Of a stretch of 12,374 nucleotides of DNA, positions 1 through 5,604 are shown piece after piece (within the stretch, counting starts at the first letter, position 1; every line of letters begins with the position of its first letter). The translations under genes were made by a program, and so were the position numbers. Origin of the DNA: JAJBWD01 sp041670885 (GTDB lineage: Bacteria; Bacillota; Clostridia; Clostridiales; Clostridiaceae); contig JBAXYJ010000069.1 in assembly GCA_041670885.1 (NCBI GenBank), positions 1 through 12,374 of the forward strand. Direction: 5' to 3'. Below the pieces are notes generated by a model. That model saw only the letters and a list, made by a program, of their open reading frames with translations. It ran no database searches and was not told the DNA's origin.

Positions 1-19
1 CCCTATTTACTGATTAATA

Positions 20-145
20 TTATTCAGTTCCTTTAATTACTCCCTTGGATGTATGCTTTTTTATCTCTTCATTATTAGTAACTTCTGGTTTTGTCCTTTT
101 TTCATTTTGAGGACCTTTTTCTTTTTTTGTTTCTTTATGCGTCAT
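20..145 (-). CDS. 41-residue charged small protein of unknown function
   Basis: A short minus-strand reading frame starts MTHKETKKEKGPQNEKRTKP and ends VIKGTE before TAA. The start ATG (143-145) is preceded by a near-ideal Shine-Dalgarno: the plus strand reads tcctccttcc at 151-160, which is GGAAGGAGGA on the coding strand about 7 bases upstream. This is the main reason to believe it is translated. The product is very hydrophilic, rich in Lys, Glu, Thr and Asn, with no Cys, Trp or Tyr and no membrane segment or signal peptide, so a soluble and probably disordered peptide is expected. It is divergent from the HutP-family gene. I do not recognise a family. A small spore or stress protein is possible but nothing in the sequence proves it. 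Confidence 0.6.
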   Translation of the reverse strand: MTHKETKKEKGPQNEKRTKPEVTNNEEIKKHTSKGVIKGTE

Positions 146-251
146 AATAATCCTCCTTCCTTTTTATTTTAGGGTTTCCTGCAGTGCAGCTTTTATACTC
201 CCGGTTTATAAATTTTCATGATTTCTATCTACTTTTAAACATTAAATCTAA

Positions 252-301
252 TTGATAATAATTTTTACCTATAGAAATACACTGATATAAAGTGTTATAA
301 T
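252..301 (+). promoter_or_regulatory. AT-rich upstream region with weak candidate promoter for the HutP-family gene
   Basis: A perfect TATAAT lies at 296-301 and a TATAAA at 286-291, but neither has a convincing -35 at the normal spacing. TTGATA at 252-257 is too far upstream. An inverted repeat, ACACT (279-283) and AGTGT (291-295) with a 7-base gap, overlaps the candidate -10 elements and could be an operator. This is only a candidate. Confidence 0.25.
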
Positions 302-335
302 TATAAAAATAAATTCATTAAAAAGGATGTTAGAT

Positions 336-761
336 ATGGATATTCTTAAGCTAGATAGCGTGAAAGTTGCCAGATTTTCTATTAGAATGGCTACATCATC
401 AAGAACTGAAGAGGAAGCATTGACTCAGAAGTATAAGGAAAATAACGTTTTAACAGCAGCTGTTGACATAGGCGGATCGCTGCTTGATTCCATACCGAAA
501 ATATTAGAAAGCTCATTAGTTGCTTCTAAAAGATGTGGAATAATAGGTAATAATCATGTTGAAGAGGGAGCTTTAATTGGAGCGACAAGAGAAGCCATAA
601 TGCAGGTTACAGCTAAGGCAAACGGACTAAGTGTAGGGGGTAAAATAGGAATAGCAAGGGCCGGAGAGCATTTAAGCGTATGCGTTTTTTTAAGCATAGG
701 ACTTCTTCATTTAAATGAGGTGGTTATAGGTCTTGGACACAGGTCGATAGCCCGGATATAA
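336..761 (+). CDS. HutP-family RNA-binding antiterminator-like protein
   Basis: This 141-residue protein resembles HutP, the histidine-activated RNA-binding antiterminator of the Bacillus hut operon. The best match is from GIIGNNHVEEGALIGATREA to the C-terminus (LLHLNEVVIGLGHRSI), aligning with the B. subtilis segments GVIQ...SHALYHATMEAL and IKGLEHETFGVGINHI as I remember them. In that alignment the metal-binding His73 and His77 are glycines here (Gly78, Gly82), while His138 is kept as His135; the C-terminus is about four residues shorter. I choose ATG 336 over the in-frame ATG 327 because aaaagg (321-326) abuts 327 but sits 9 bases before 336. The next genes form an ABC importer whose leader contains UAG triplets and a terminator, so control of that operon is the likely job (inference). 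The ligand is unknown. Confidence 0.85.
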   Translation: MDILKLDSVKVARFSIRMATSSRTEEEALTQKYKENNVLTAAVDIGGSLLDSIPKILESSLVASKRCGIIGNNHVEEGALIGATREAIMQVTAKANGLSVGGKIGIARAGEHLSVCVFLSIGLLHLNEVVIGLGHRSIARI

Positions 762-778
762 TTCACTTTAAATTCCTA

Positions 779-807
779 TTGACATGGAAATAAAATTAAG
801 TTAACAT
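779..807 (+). promoter_or_regulatory. Candidate sigma-A promoter of the importer operon
   Basis: A perfect -35 TTGACA (779-784), a 17-base spacer and a -10 TAACAT (802-807, 4 of 6 consensus) predict transcription starting near 814. This would give an untranslated leader of about 160 bases before the ATG at 976, containing the UAG repeats, hairpin and terminator listed below. The promoter lies just after the stop of the HutP-family gene, so read-through from that gene could also enter the leader. Confidence 0.55.
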
Positions 808-831
808 ACAAATAAATGTTTATAAAAATTT

Positions 832-853
832 AAGTAGTATGGTAGTATGGTAG
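832..853 (+). repeat. Regularly spaced UAG triplets in the importer leader
   Basis: The 8-base unit GTAGTATG is repeated in tandem, placing TAG at 835-837, 843-845 and 851-853 (period 8, 5-base gaps), with AAG just before at 832-834. HutP of B. subtilis binds NAG triplets about 4 bases apart (established knowledge). The same 15-base core ATGGTAGTATGGTAG recurs at 968-982. A role as a HutP-type binding site is inferred from the neighbouring gene. Confidence 0.5.
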
Positions 854-859
854 GTGTTT

Positions 860-904
860 ACAATTATGTTTTGAATTCATGGAATTCGTAACATTCATAA
901 TTGT
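860..904 (+). promoter_or_regulatory. Long structured hairpin in the importer leader
   Basis: The RNA can form a long stem: 860-865 with 899-904, 866-870 with 890-894, then a U-U mismatch, a U-G pair, and GAATTC (873-878) with GAATTC (882-887), closing on a three-base AUG loop. A four-base bulge (895-898) lies on the 3' side. An alternative is the 8-bp stem CAATTATG/CATAATTG (861-868/896-903). It sits between the UAG repeat and the terminator and does not overlap the terminator arms. Confidence 0.55.
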
Positions 905-923
905 CTTAGTTAGTTGTTTTAAA

Positions 924-945
924 CTCCCTATTAGGGAGCTTTTTT
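924..945 (+). terminator. Intrinsic terminator in the leader, probable attenuator
   Basis: CTCCCT (924-929) pairs with AGGGAG (933-938) around an ATT loop, followed by C and six T (940-945). It lies between the promoter at 779-807 and the first importer gene, so it would stop most transcripts unless antitermination occurs. I see no upstream sequence able to pair strongly with either arm, which argues for protein-mediated rather than RNA-switch control. It could also simply terminate the HutP-family gene. Confidence 0.7.
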
Positions 946-967
946 ATATTATTTATATATTTGGAGG

Positions 968-982
968 ATGGTAGTATGGTAG
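968..982 (+). repeat. Second copy of the UAG repeat, overlapping the importer start codon
   Basis: ATGGTAGTATGGTAG here is identical to 839-853, 129 bases upstream. It spans from just after the Shine-Dalgarno (963-967) through the start codon 976 and gives TAG at 972-974 and 980-982, again 8 bases apart. A protein bound here could block initiation. The alternative is that the leader copy is a duplicated, decayed initiation region. Confidence 0.6.
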
Positions 983-1977
983 CAAAAAAATTAAAAGGTA
1001 TTATGGCAGGTTTTTTAGCAGCAGCACTTCTTGGGGGTTGTGCCGCATCAAAAACAGAGGATAAAAGCTCTGAAAAGGTGTTTAAAATCGGCATAACTCA
1101 AATTGTAGAACACAGCGCATTAGATTCGGCAAGGAAGGGATTTATTGCGGCACTAAAAGATAACGGATATGTGGATGGGAAAAATCTTAAAATTGATTTT
1201 CAAAATGCTCAGGGGGACATGCCTACAACTCAGACAATAGCACAGAAATTTGTTAATGATAAGGTGGATATGATATTTGCAATATCAACTCCATCAGCAC
1301 AGGCAGCATATAATGCAACTAAAGAAATTCCAATAGTAATAACCGCTGTAACAGACCCGTTATCAGCAGGTCTTGCAAAATCCATGGACAGCTCAGGAAA
1401 TAATGTAACAGGAACATCAGATGCAACTCCTATGGAACAGCAGTTTAACTTATTCTTGAAGTTATATAAAAATGCTAAAAAAATTGGCATGATTTATAAC
1501 ACCAGTGAAAGTAATTCAGGAATTCAGGTAGAGCAGGCTAAAGCATTAGCAGCAAAAATGGGGCTAATCTTAGTTCCTCAGGGAATTACTTCGGTAAATG
1601 ATATCCCTCAGACTATAGATTCTTTAATAGGTAAGATTGATTTATTATATCTTCCTACAGATAATATGGTAGCTTCATCTATGCCGATAATAGTTAAAAA
1701 GTGCTACAGCGCTTCAATTCCTGTTATAGGAGCTGAAAAAGGAGAGGTTGAAGGGGGAGCATTATGTACAGTTGGTATAGATTATAACAAATTAGGTTAT
1801 GAATCCGGCCTTAAGGCAGTTGAAATATTAAATGGAAAAGCACCAAAGGATATAAAAATTTCAGTTCAGGAAAATGCAGCTGTTATAATAAATAGTGATG
1901 CTGCTAAAAAGTTGAATATCCAAATCCCTGAGGACATTAAAAAGGGTGCTTCTATTATAACGGGGGGCGTTAATTAG
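976..1977 (+). CDS. ABC importer substrate-binding lipoprotein, TrpX-like (PF04392 type)
   Basis: This 333-residue protein captures a small solute outside the cell and delivers it to the permease encoded next. The N-terminus has a Lys-rich start, a hydrophobic stretch (about 8-20) and a lipobox ending LGGC with Cys22 as the lipidation site. The mature part follows the ABC_sub_bind pattern (KIGITQIVEHSALDSARKGF, then FAISTPSAQAA, ITAVTDPLSAG and IPVIGAEKGEVEGGAL). Family members studied in streptococci bind tryptophan or tyrosine; the substrate here is not proven. The start is ATG 976: GGAGG at 963-967 is 8 bases upstream, whereas TTG 961 would lie inside or before that site. The start region carries the ATGGTAGTATGGTAG repeat (968-982) also found in the leader. 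The stop TAG shares its G with the next GTG start. Confidence 0.9.
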   Translation: MVAKKLKGIMAGFLAAALLGGCAASKTEDKSSEKVFKIGITQIVEHSALDSARKGFIAALKDNGYVDGKNLKIDFQNAQGDMPTTQTIAQKFVNDKVDMIFAISTPSAQAAYNATKEIPIVITAVTDPLSAGLAKSMDSSGNNVTGTSDATPMEQQFNLFLKLYKNAKKIGMIYNTSESNSGIQVEQAKALAAKMGLILVPQGITSVNDIPQTIDSLIGKIDLLYLPTDNMVASSMPIIVKKCYSASIPVIGAEKGEVEGGALCTVGIDYNKLGYESGLKAVEILNGKAPKDIKISVQENAAVIINSDAAKKLNIQIPEDIKKGASIITGGVN

Positions 1978-2876
1978 TGCTATCCTTTATTATCAGTACT
2001 CTTTTGCAAGGTTTTATATTTGCAGTTGTAGCACTTGGAGTTTACATTACCTATAGAATATTAGACTTCCCTGATATGTCAGTTGATGGAACTTTCCCGT
2101 TAGGTGCTTCAGTTGCAGCCTTATGTCTATCAAAAGGGATAAATCCCTGGACTGCATGCGGTTTTGCTTTTTTAGCAGGCTCTTTAGGGGGATTGGCTAC
2201 GGCATTACTTCATGTAAAACTTAAAATATCAAATTTACTTTCAGGAATCCTGGTTATGATTGGATTATATTCCATAAACTTAAGAATAATGGGTAAATCA
2301 AATATTCCTTTATTTAATTATAAAACTATATTTAATAGTGATATAAATCCGGTTATTATAGTTGCTGTATTTGCTTTATTAACTAAGATTGTTTTAGATT
2401 TATTTTTGAAAACCAAGCTTGGTTTTATATTAAATGCAGTAGGAGACAATGAACAATTAGTTACCTCCCTTGGGATAAATAAAGACTTTGTTAAGACTGT
2501 TGGTCTTATGCTGTCAAATGCAATAGCAGCACTAGCAGGTGCTATAATGGCTCAAAACCAGGGATTTGCGGATATAGGCATGGGAACAGGGACTGTAGTT
2601 ATAGGCCTGGCTGCAGTAATCTTAGGTGAATCTGTATTTAGAAAATCAAATATTGTAAAGAACACTACCATGGTTTTAATTGGCGCTGTTTTATATAAAT
2701 TAGCCATAGCTGTAGCTCTTAGAGCAGGACTTAATCCAAATGATTTAAAGTTAGTAACGGCTCTTATCGTAATAGCTGTTTTAGCTACAAATAATTTTGA
2801 AATTAAAGGACTTAAGAATAGTCATAAAGCTGCAAAAGGTGGTGTTATCATTGCTTCAAGTACAAAATCTTCATAA
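1977..2876 (+). CDS. ABC importer permease, TrpY-like (BPD_transp_2 family)
   Basis: This 299-residue integral membrane protein forms the translocation channel for the solute captured by the upstream lipoprotein. It shows about eight hydrophobic segments and the family pattern DFPDMSVDGTFPLGA (about 30-44) after the first helix. Later segments include KTKLGFILNAVGDNEQL (about 143-160), where such permeases contact the ATPase, and the Gly/Ala-rich stretch GMGTGTVVIGLAAVILGE (about 201-218). It starts at GTG 1977, sharing one base with the upstream stop, with a G-run (1962-1968) as ribosome binding site, so translation is probably coupled. Its 3' end overlaps the ATPase gene. Confidence 0.9.
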   Translation: MLSFIISTLLQGFIFAVVALGVYITYRILDFPDMSVDGTFPLGASVAALCLSKGINPWTACGFAFLAGSLGGLATALLHVKLKISNLLSGILVMIGLYSINLRIMGKSNIPLFNYKTIFNSDINPVIIVAVFALLTKIVLDLFLKTKLGFILNAVGDNEQLVTSLGINKDFVKTVGLMLSNAIAALAGAIMAQNQGFADIGMGTGTVVIGLAAVILGESVFRKSNIVKNTTMVLIGAVLYKLAIAVALRAGLNPNDLKLVTALIVIAVLATNNFEIKGLKNSHKAAKGGVIIASSTKSS

Positions 2877-3645
2877 AACCTTCAATTCAAATACGGTCAA
2901 TGAAAATACTGTTTTTAATAATTTTAATTTAACTGTTAATACGGGAGACTTCATAACAATTATTGGAAGCAATGGTGCTGGAAAATCCACTCTGCTTAAT
3001 ATAATATCCGGTATGATTAAGCCTGATGAAGGCAGTATTGTTTTAAAAGATAAAGACTTAAGTAAGCTTCCTGAATATAAATGTACAAAATATATTGGAA
3101 GGGTATTTCAGGATCCATCAATGGGTACATCACCTTCCATGACCATATTAGAAAACATGTCCATGGCATATAATAAGGGTAAAAAATTTGATTTAACCTT
3201 TGGAATAAACAAGAAAAATATATCCTATTTTAAAGAACTTTTATCAAGTATTGGATTAGGTCTTGAAGATAAGCTTAGTACAAAAGTAAAGCTTTTATCA
3301 GGGGGACAAAAACAGTCTTTAGCACTGCTTATAGCTGTTATGTCAAAACCTCAGCTTCTGCTGCTGGATGAACATACAGCTGCACTTGATCCTAAGACCT
3401 CAGAAAAAGTAAATGCATTAACAGAGGCTATAGTGAATAAAGAAAAAATTACTACGCTCATGGTAACTCATAATTTAACTCATGCTATAAAAATGGGGAA
3501 CAGATTAATAATGATGCATCATGGGAATTTGATTTTCGATATATCCGGAGAAGAAAAAAAGAAATTGACAATAGAAAAGCTGCTGCAAAAGTTTGAAGAA
3601 ATTAAAGAAGACGATCTACTCAGCGACAGAGCGCTGTTCTCTTAG
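2851..3645 (+). CDS. ABC importer ATP-binding protein, TrpZ-like
   Basis: This 264-residue cytoplasmic ATPase powers the importer. With the chosen start, Walker A is GSNGAGKST (39-47), the Q-loop is Gln87, the signature is LSGGQ (149-153), Walker B is LLLLDE (169-174, catalytic Glu174) and the H-loop is His207. I chose TTG 2851 (MLQVQNLHKTF), which gives the usual family N-terminus and has AAAGGTGG (2835-2842) about 8 bases upstream. GTG 2842 is possible. ATG 2797 would add an implausible 18-residue extension read from the permease gene. The gene overlaps the permease by 26 bases. Its stop TAG (3643-3645) is the first part of the 13-bp inverted repeat bounding the transposase element, although the C-terminus (DRALFS) looks native. 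Confidence 0.88.
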   Translation: MLQVQNLHKTFNSNTVNENTVFNNFNLTVNTGDFITIIGSNGAGKSTLLNIISGMIKPDEGSIVLKDKDLSKLPEYKCTKYIGRVFQDPSMGTSPSMTILENMSMAYNKGKKFDLTFGINKKNISYFKELLSSIGLGLEDKLSTKVKLLSGGQKQSLALLIAVMSKPQLLLLDEHTAALDPKTSEKVNALTEAIVNKEKITTLMVTHNLTHAIKMGNRLIMMHHGNLIFDISGEEKKKLTIEKLLQKFEEIKEDDLLSDRALFS

Positions 3646-3655
3646 GGACGGTTCT
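3643..3655 (+). repeat. Left 13-bp terminal inverted repeat
   Basis: The sequence TAGGGACGGTTCT is perfectly inverted at 4836-4848. Just upstream, within the ATPase coding sequence, CAGCG (3621-3625) can pair with CGCTG (3632-3636). The hexamer gttctc occurs at 3636-3641 and again at 3651-3656. Confidence 0.7.
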
Positions 3656-3686
3656 CAACTAAATAATTTATTGAATAATTCTGATT

Positions 3687-3750
3687 AGTCCTGCAAATAA
3701 TATCATTAACTTAGCAAAGGAAAAAGGGAGTTGATATTATGTGCAGGACT
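3687..3750 (+). promoter_or_regulatory. Palindrome that folds the transposase start codon into a stem
   Basis: Bases 3687-3705 pair with 3732-3750 in 18 of 19 positions (one A-G mismatch, 3696/3741), leaving a 26-base loop (3706-3731). The loop holds the Shine-Dalgarno GGGAG (3726-3730) and the stem holds the ATG (3739-3741) and the next three codons. In mRNA this should inhibit initiation. In single-stranded DNA it could be a hairpin recognised by the HUH transposase. IS200 tnpA has a comparable repressive 5' structure (established knowledge). Confidence 0.7.
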
Positions 3751-4656
3751 TTTCGTATTAAGGATGACGATTTTATTTATCATGTTATGAGCAGGAGTAT
3801 AAGCGACATCCCCATGTTCAGGGATGACAAAGATAAGGATAAATACTTGTTTTATGCTAAAAAGTACCAAAAGAAATTTGACTTTAAGGTGTATGCCTAC
3901 TGCCTTATGACAACCCATGCCCATCTATTGATAGATGCAAACGGAGCCGACATTTCAAAGTTTATGCATGGAATTAACCAGAGCTATGCTCAGTATTTTA
4001 ATAATAAGTATGATCGGCATGGACACGTATTTCAGGATAGATTTAAAAGCAAGGTAGTAGGTGATAATGATTATTTATTCACAGTATCAGCATACATACA
4101 TAACAATCCAACCGGTATAAAAGGCTATGAAAAATGCCCGGAAGATTACAAATACTCCTCTTTTAGTGTGTATCTGGGACTAAAAGAAGACGCATATGGC
4201 ATAGTGGATGAAGAATTCATTATGGGATTTTTTAATAAAAATGTAAAAAAAGCCAGAGAAAAGTATTATAAATATGTAATGAAATGCGATGACGAGTATA
4301 TGAAGATGCAGCATGAATTTAAAGATGAAAAAGGTGAGTATAGAAGCGAAAGGACAGTGCTTGTAAGGAATTTTAAAGCTTCTGAGGTAATGGATTTTAT
4401 AGAAAAATACACAGGTGTTGATGAAAAGATGCTTAGGTGGAAGTATAAACGGGAAGCTAAAGAAAGCAGAGCCTTATTCGTTTTTTTAATAAGGTATTAT
4501 TGTGATTTTACCTATAAAGAAATATGCACTTTAATTGGAAGATTGACCTTATCCAGGGTATCAGAGCTGTCTAATATAGGCTTAAAAATAATTGAAAGCA
4601 ATGACCGGTACAAAAATATAATAGAAGATTTTATAAAGGAAAAGGCAGCAGTTTAA
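3739..4656 (+). CDS. RAYT-like Y1/HUH transposase with C-terminal helix-turn-helix domain
   Basis: This 305-residue protein belongs to the REP-associated, IS200-like Y1 transposase family, which cuts and joins single-stranded DNA at hairpins. The HUH metal-binding motif is His60-Ala-His62 in TTHAHLLID. The pattern HGHVFQDRFKS (95-104) follows, and the likely nucleophile is Tyr119 in SAYIHNNP, placed by analogy with Tyr115 (DYIYINP) of E. coli RAYT. After about residue 215 there is an extension with a DnaA-C-like helix-turn-helix (RALFVFLIRYY, then TYKEICTLIG...SRVSELS), as seen in longer clostridial members. ATG 3739 has GGGAG 8 bases upstream. The gene lies between 13-bp inverted repeats, and its start is buried in a 19-bp palindrome. 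All key residues are present, so it may be active. Confidence 0.9.
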   Translation: MCRTFRIKDDDFIYHVMSRSISDIPMFRDDKDKDKYLFYAKKYQKKFDFKVYAYCLMTTHAHLLIDANGADISKFMHGINQSYAQYFNNKYDRHGHVFQDRFKSKVVGDNDYLFTVSAYIHNNPTGIKGYEKCPEDYKYSSFSVYLGLKEDAYGIVDEEFIMGFFNKNVKKAREKYYKYVMKCDDEYMKMQHEFKDEKGEYRSERTVLVRNFKASEVMDFIEKYTGVDEKMLRWKYKREAKESRALFVFLIRYYCDFTYKEICTLIGRLTLSRVSELSNIGLKIIESNDRYKNIIEDFIKEKAAV

Positions 4657-4757
4657 AAGAGATATTGAAGCTAACATAAAATTTAAAAAATTGTAATATG
4701 GCAATTTATTTTAAAAATTATTTTATGGGACAAGCCCTATCAAGATATCAAAAAAAT
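4657..4757 (+). other. AT-rich 3' segment of the element with an imperfect hairpin
   Basis: No gene is seen. CATAAAAT (4675-4682) pairs with ATTTTATG (4720-4727), and inside it AAATTG (4688-4693) pairs with CAATTT (4702-4707), giving an interrupted hairpin between the transposase stop and the terminator. It may be a subterminal structure of the element, or a chance pairing in AT-rich DNA. Confidence 0.3.
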
Positions 4758-4799
4758 AAAAATCTTCAGTTTTTTAGATAAAAATCTGAAGATTTTTTT
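4758..4799. terminator. Intrinsic terminator after the transposase gene, probably bidirectional
   Basis: A 12-bp stem pairs 4758-4769 with 4786-4797 (core ATCTTCAG/CTGAAGAT), with a 16-base loop that can pair further, and ends in a T-run up to 4799. A-rich sequence on the 5' side gives a T-run on the other strand, so it can act both ways. It lies inside the right inverted repeat. Confidence 0.75.
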
Positions 4800-4835
4800 G
4801 CTTAAAAGATTGAAATCTCTAATTTAAATTAATTC

Positions 4836-4848
4836 AGAACCGTCCCTA
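4836..4848 (-). repeat. Right 13-bp terminal inverted repeat
   Basis: AGAACCGTCCCTA is the exact reverse complement of 3643-3655. It ends one base before a candidate -35 element (4850-4855). Confidence 0.7.
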
Positions 4849-4849
4849 G

Positions 4850-4878
4850 TTGAAAATATTACCTTGGAAGAATAAACT
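4850..4878 (+). promoter_or_regulatory. Candidate promoter for the PAP2-like gene
   Basis: TTGAAA (4850-4855), a 17-base spacer and TAAACT (4873-4878) match the consensus at 5 of 6 and 4 of 6 positions. The -35 lies immediately outside the right inverted repeat, so insertion could have created or altered this promoter. No better promoter is visible before the gene at 4948. Confidence 0.35.
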
Positions 4879-4947
4879 AATAATAGGAATGAAATTAGAA
4901 CATGGTATTAAAATAATAGATGTTATTCATATATAAGGAGGTTAGTT

Positions 4948-5523
4948 ATGGAAAAGAAAACAGCAAAGATAATAAGTTATATTACCATAGCTCCCGTCAT
5001 GGCTTTTGGCATGCTCACCCTTTTGTATTTTACCCACAACTGTGATTTTAAAGGCTTAACTCATTATATATTTTCAGTTATTTACCTTACAGTGCTGCCA
5101 ATTTTAGCATACCCAATGCAAAAGATACTTCCGAAATTTAAAGATAAAGGAAGAGACGGGCAAAGAAAGCTGGCATTTATTATGGTAGTTTTAGGCTACA
5201 CTCTGGGCATAATAAGTGCTCTTATTTTAAAAGCACCAAAAAATTATTTAACAATCTATCTGGGCTATTTTCTGTCCGGTATAATTTTGACACTAATCAA
5301 TAAATTATTGAAGATAAAAGCCAGCGGCCATGCCTGTGGTGTAATGGGTCCGGTGCTTATCTGTATTTATTTTATAGGTAAATATAGCTGGCTTTTTCTT
5401 CTTCTGATACCAATAGTATTTTGGTCCAGGCTAACAATGGGCAGACATACTTTAAGAGAGCTTTTGCTGGGGACATCAGTTTCCTTTTTCTGCATCCTTT
5501 TGTCTATTGCAGTTACTCATTGA
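4948..5523 (+). CDS. PAP2-superfamily-like integral membrane protein
   Basis: This 191-residue membrane protein has about six hydrophobic segments. Two motifs resemble the PAP2 (type 2 phosphatidic acid phosphatase) active site: SGH at 126-128 and SR-x5-H-x3-E at 160-171 (Ser160, Arg161, His167, Glu171 in place of the usual Asp). The first PAP2 motif, K-x6-RP, is not evident; the basic loop KFKDKGRDGQRK (63-74) lies roughly where it would be expected. It may be a divergent lipid phosphatase or a relative with altered activity. ATG 4948 has a strong GGAGG (4937-4941) 6 bases upstream. It stands alone between the transposase element and the convergent AraC-family gene. Confidence 0.7.
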   Translation: MEKKTAKIISYITIAPVMAFGMLTLLYFTHNCDFKGLTHYIFSVIYLTVLPILAYPMQKILPKFKDKGRDGQRKLAFIMVVLGYTLGIISALILKAPKNYLTIYLGYFLSGIILTLINKLLKIKASGHACGVMGPVLICIYFIGKYSWLFLLLIPIVFWSRLTMGRHTLRELLLGTSVSFFCILLSIAVTH

Positions 5524-5604
5524 AAAGCAGATTAATGGCAGTAAGTAAAATTCAGAAGATAGGTCAGCAATTCCAGATCTATAATTATTAAAAAGCAGCA
5601 GACT
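5524..5604. other. Short convergent intergenic gap, no feature seen
   Basis: This gap separates the 3' ends of the PAP2-like gene and the minus-strand AraC-family gene. I see no convincing terminator hairpin for either gene. Confidence 0.5.

Larger units (their letters stand above)
3643..4848 (+). mobile_element. RAYT-type transposase element bounded by a 13-bp inverted repeat
   Basis: TAGGGACGGTTCT at 3643-3655 and its exact reverse complement at 4836-4848 enclose a single Y1/HUH transposase gene, a terminator and little else (1206 bp). The left repeat starts within the stop codon of the importer ATPase. Similar GGGACGGTTCT repeats recur near transposases of this kind in Firmicutes genomes, as I recall. 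I cannot see a clear target duplication. The outer limits are inferred from the repeats alone. Confidence 0.65.

Noticed and set aside
814..975. T-box or known riboswitch in the importer leader
   Set aside because: No T-box core sequence or other riboswitch consensus is visible, and the leader is short. The UAG repeats and protein gene next door fit better.
961..975. TTG 961 as start of the importer lipoprotein
   Set aside because: It lies before the Shine-Dalgarno GGAGG (963-967). ATG 976 is correctly spaced and gives a normal signal peptide.
906..1094. Minus-strand frame of 62 codons over the importer leader and lipoprotein start
   Set aside because: It is antisense to the signal peptide region of a clear lipoprotein gene, with no ribosome binding site or family resemblance.
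1230..1490. Minus-strand frame of 86 codons inside the TrpX-like gene
   Set aside because: It is a shadow of a well-conserved coding region on the plus strand.
3706..3924. Minus-strand frame of 72 codons at the transposase start
   Set aside because: It is antisense to the HUH transposase N-terminus and arises partly from the palindrome.
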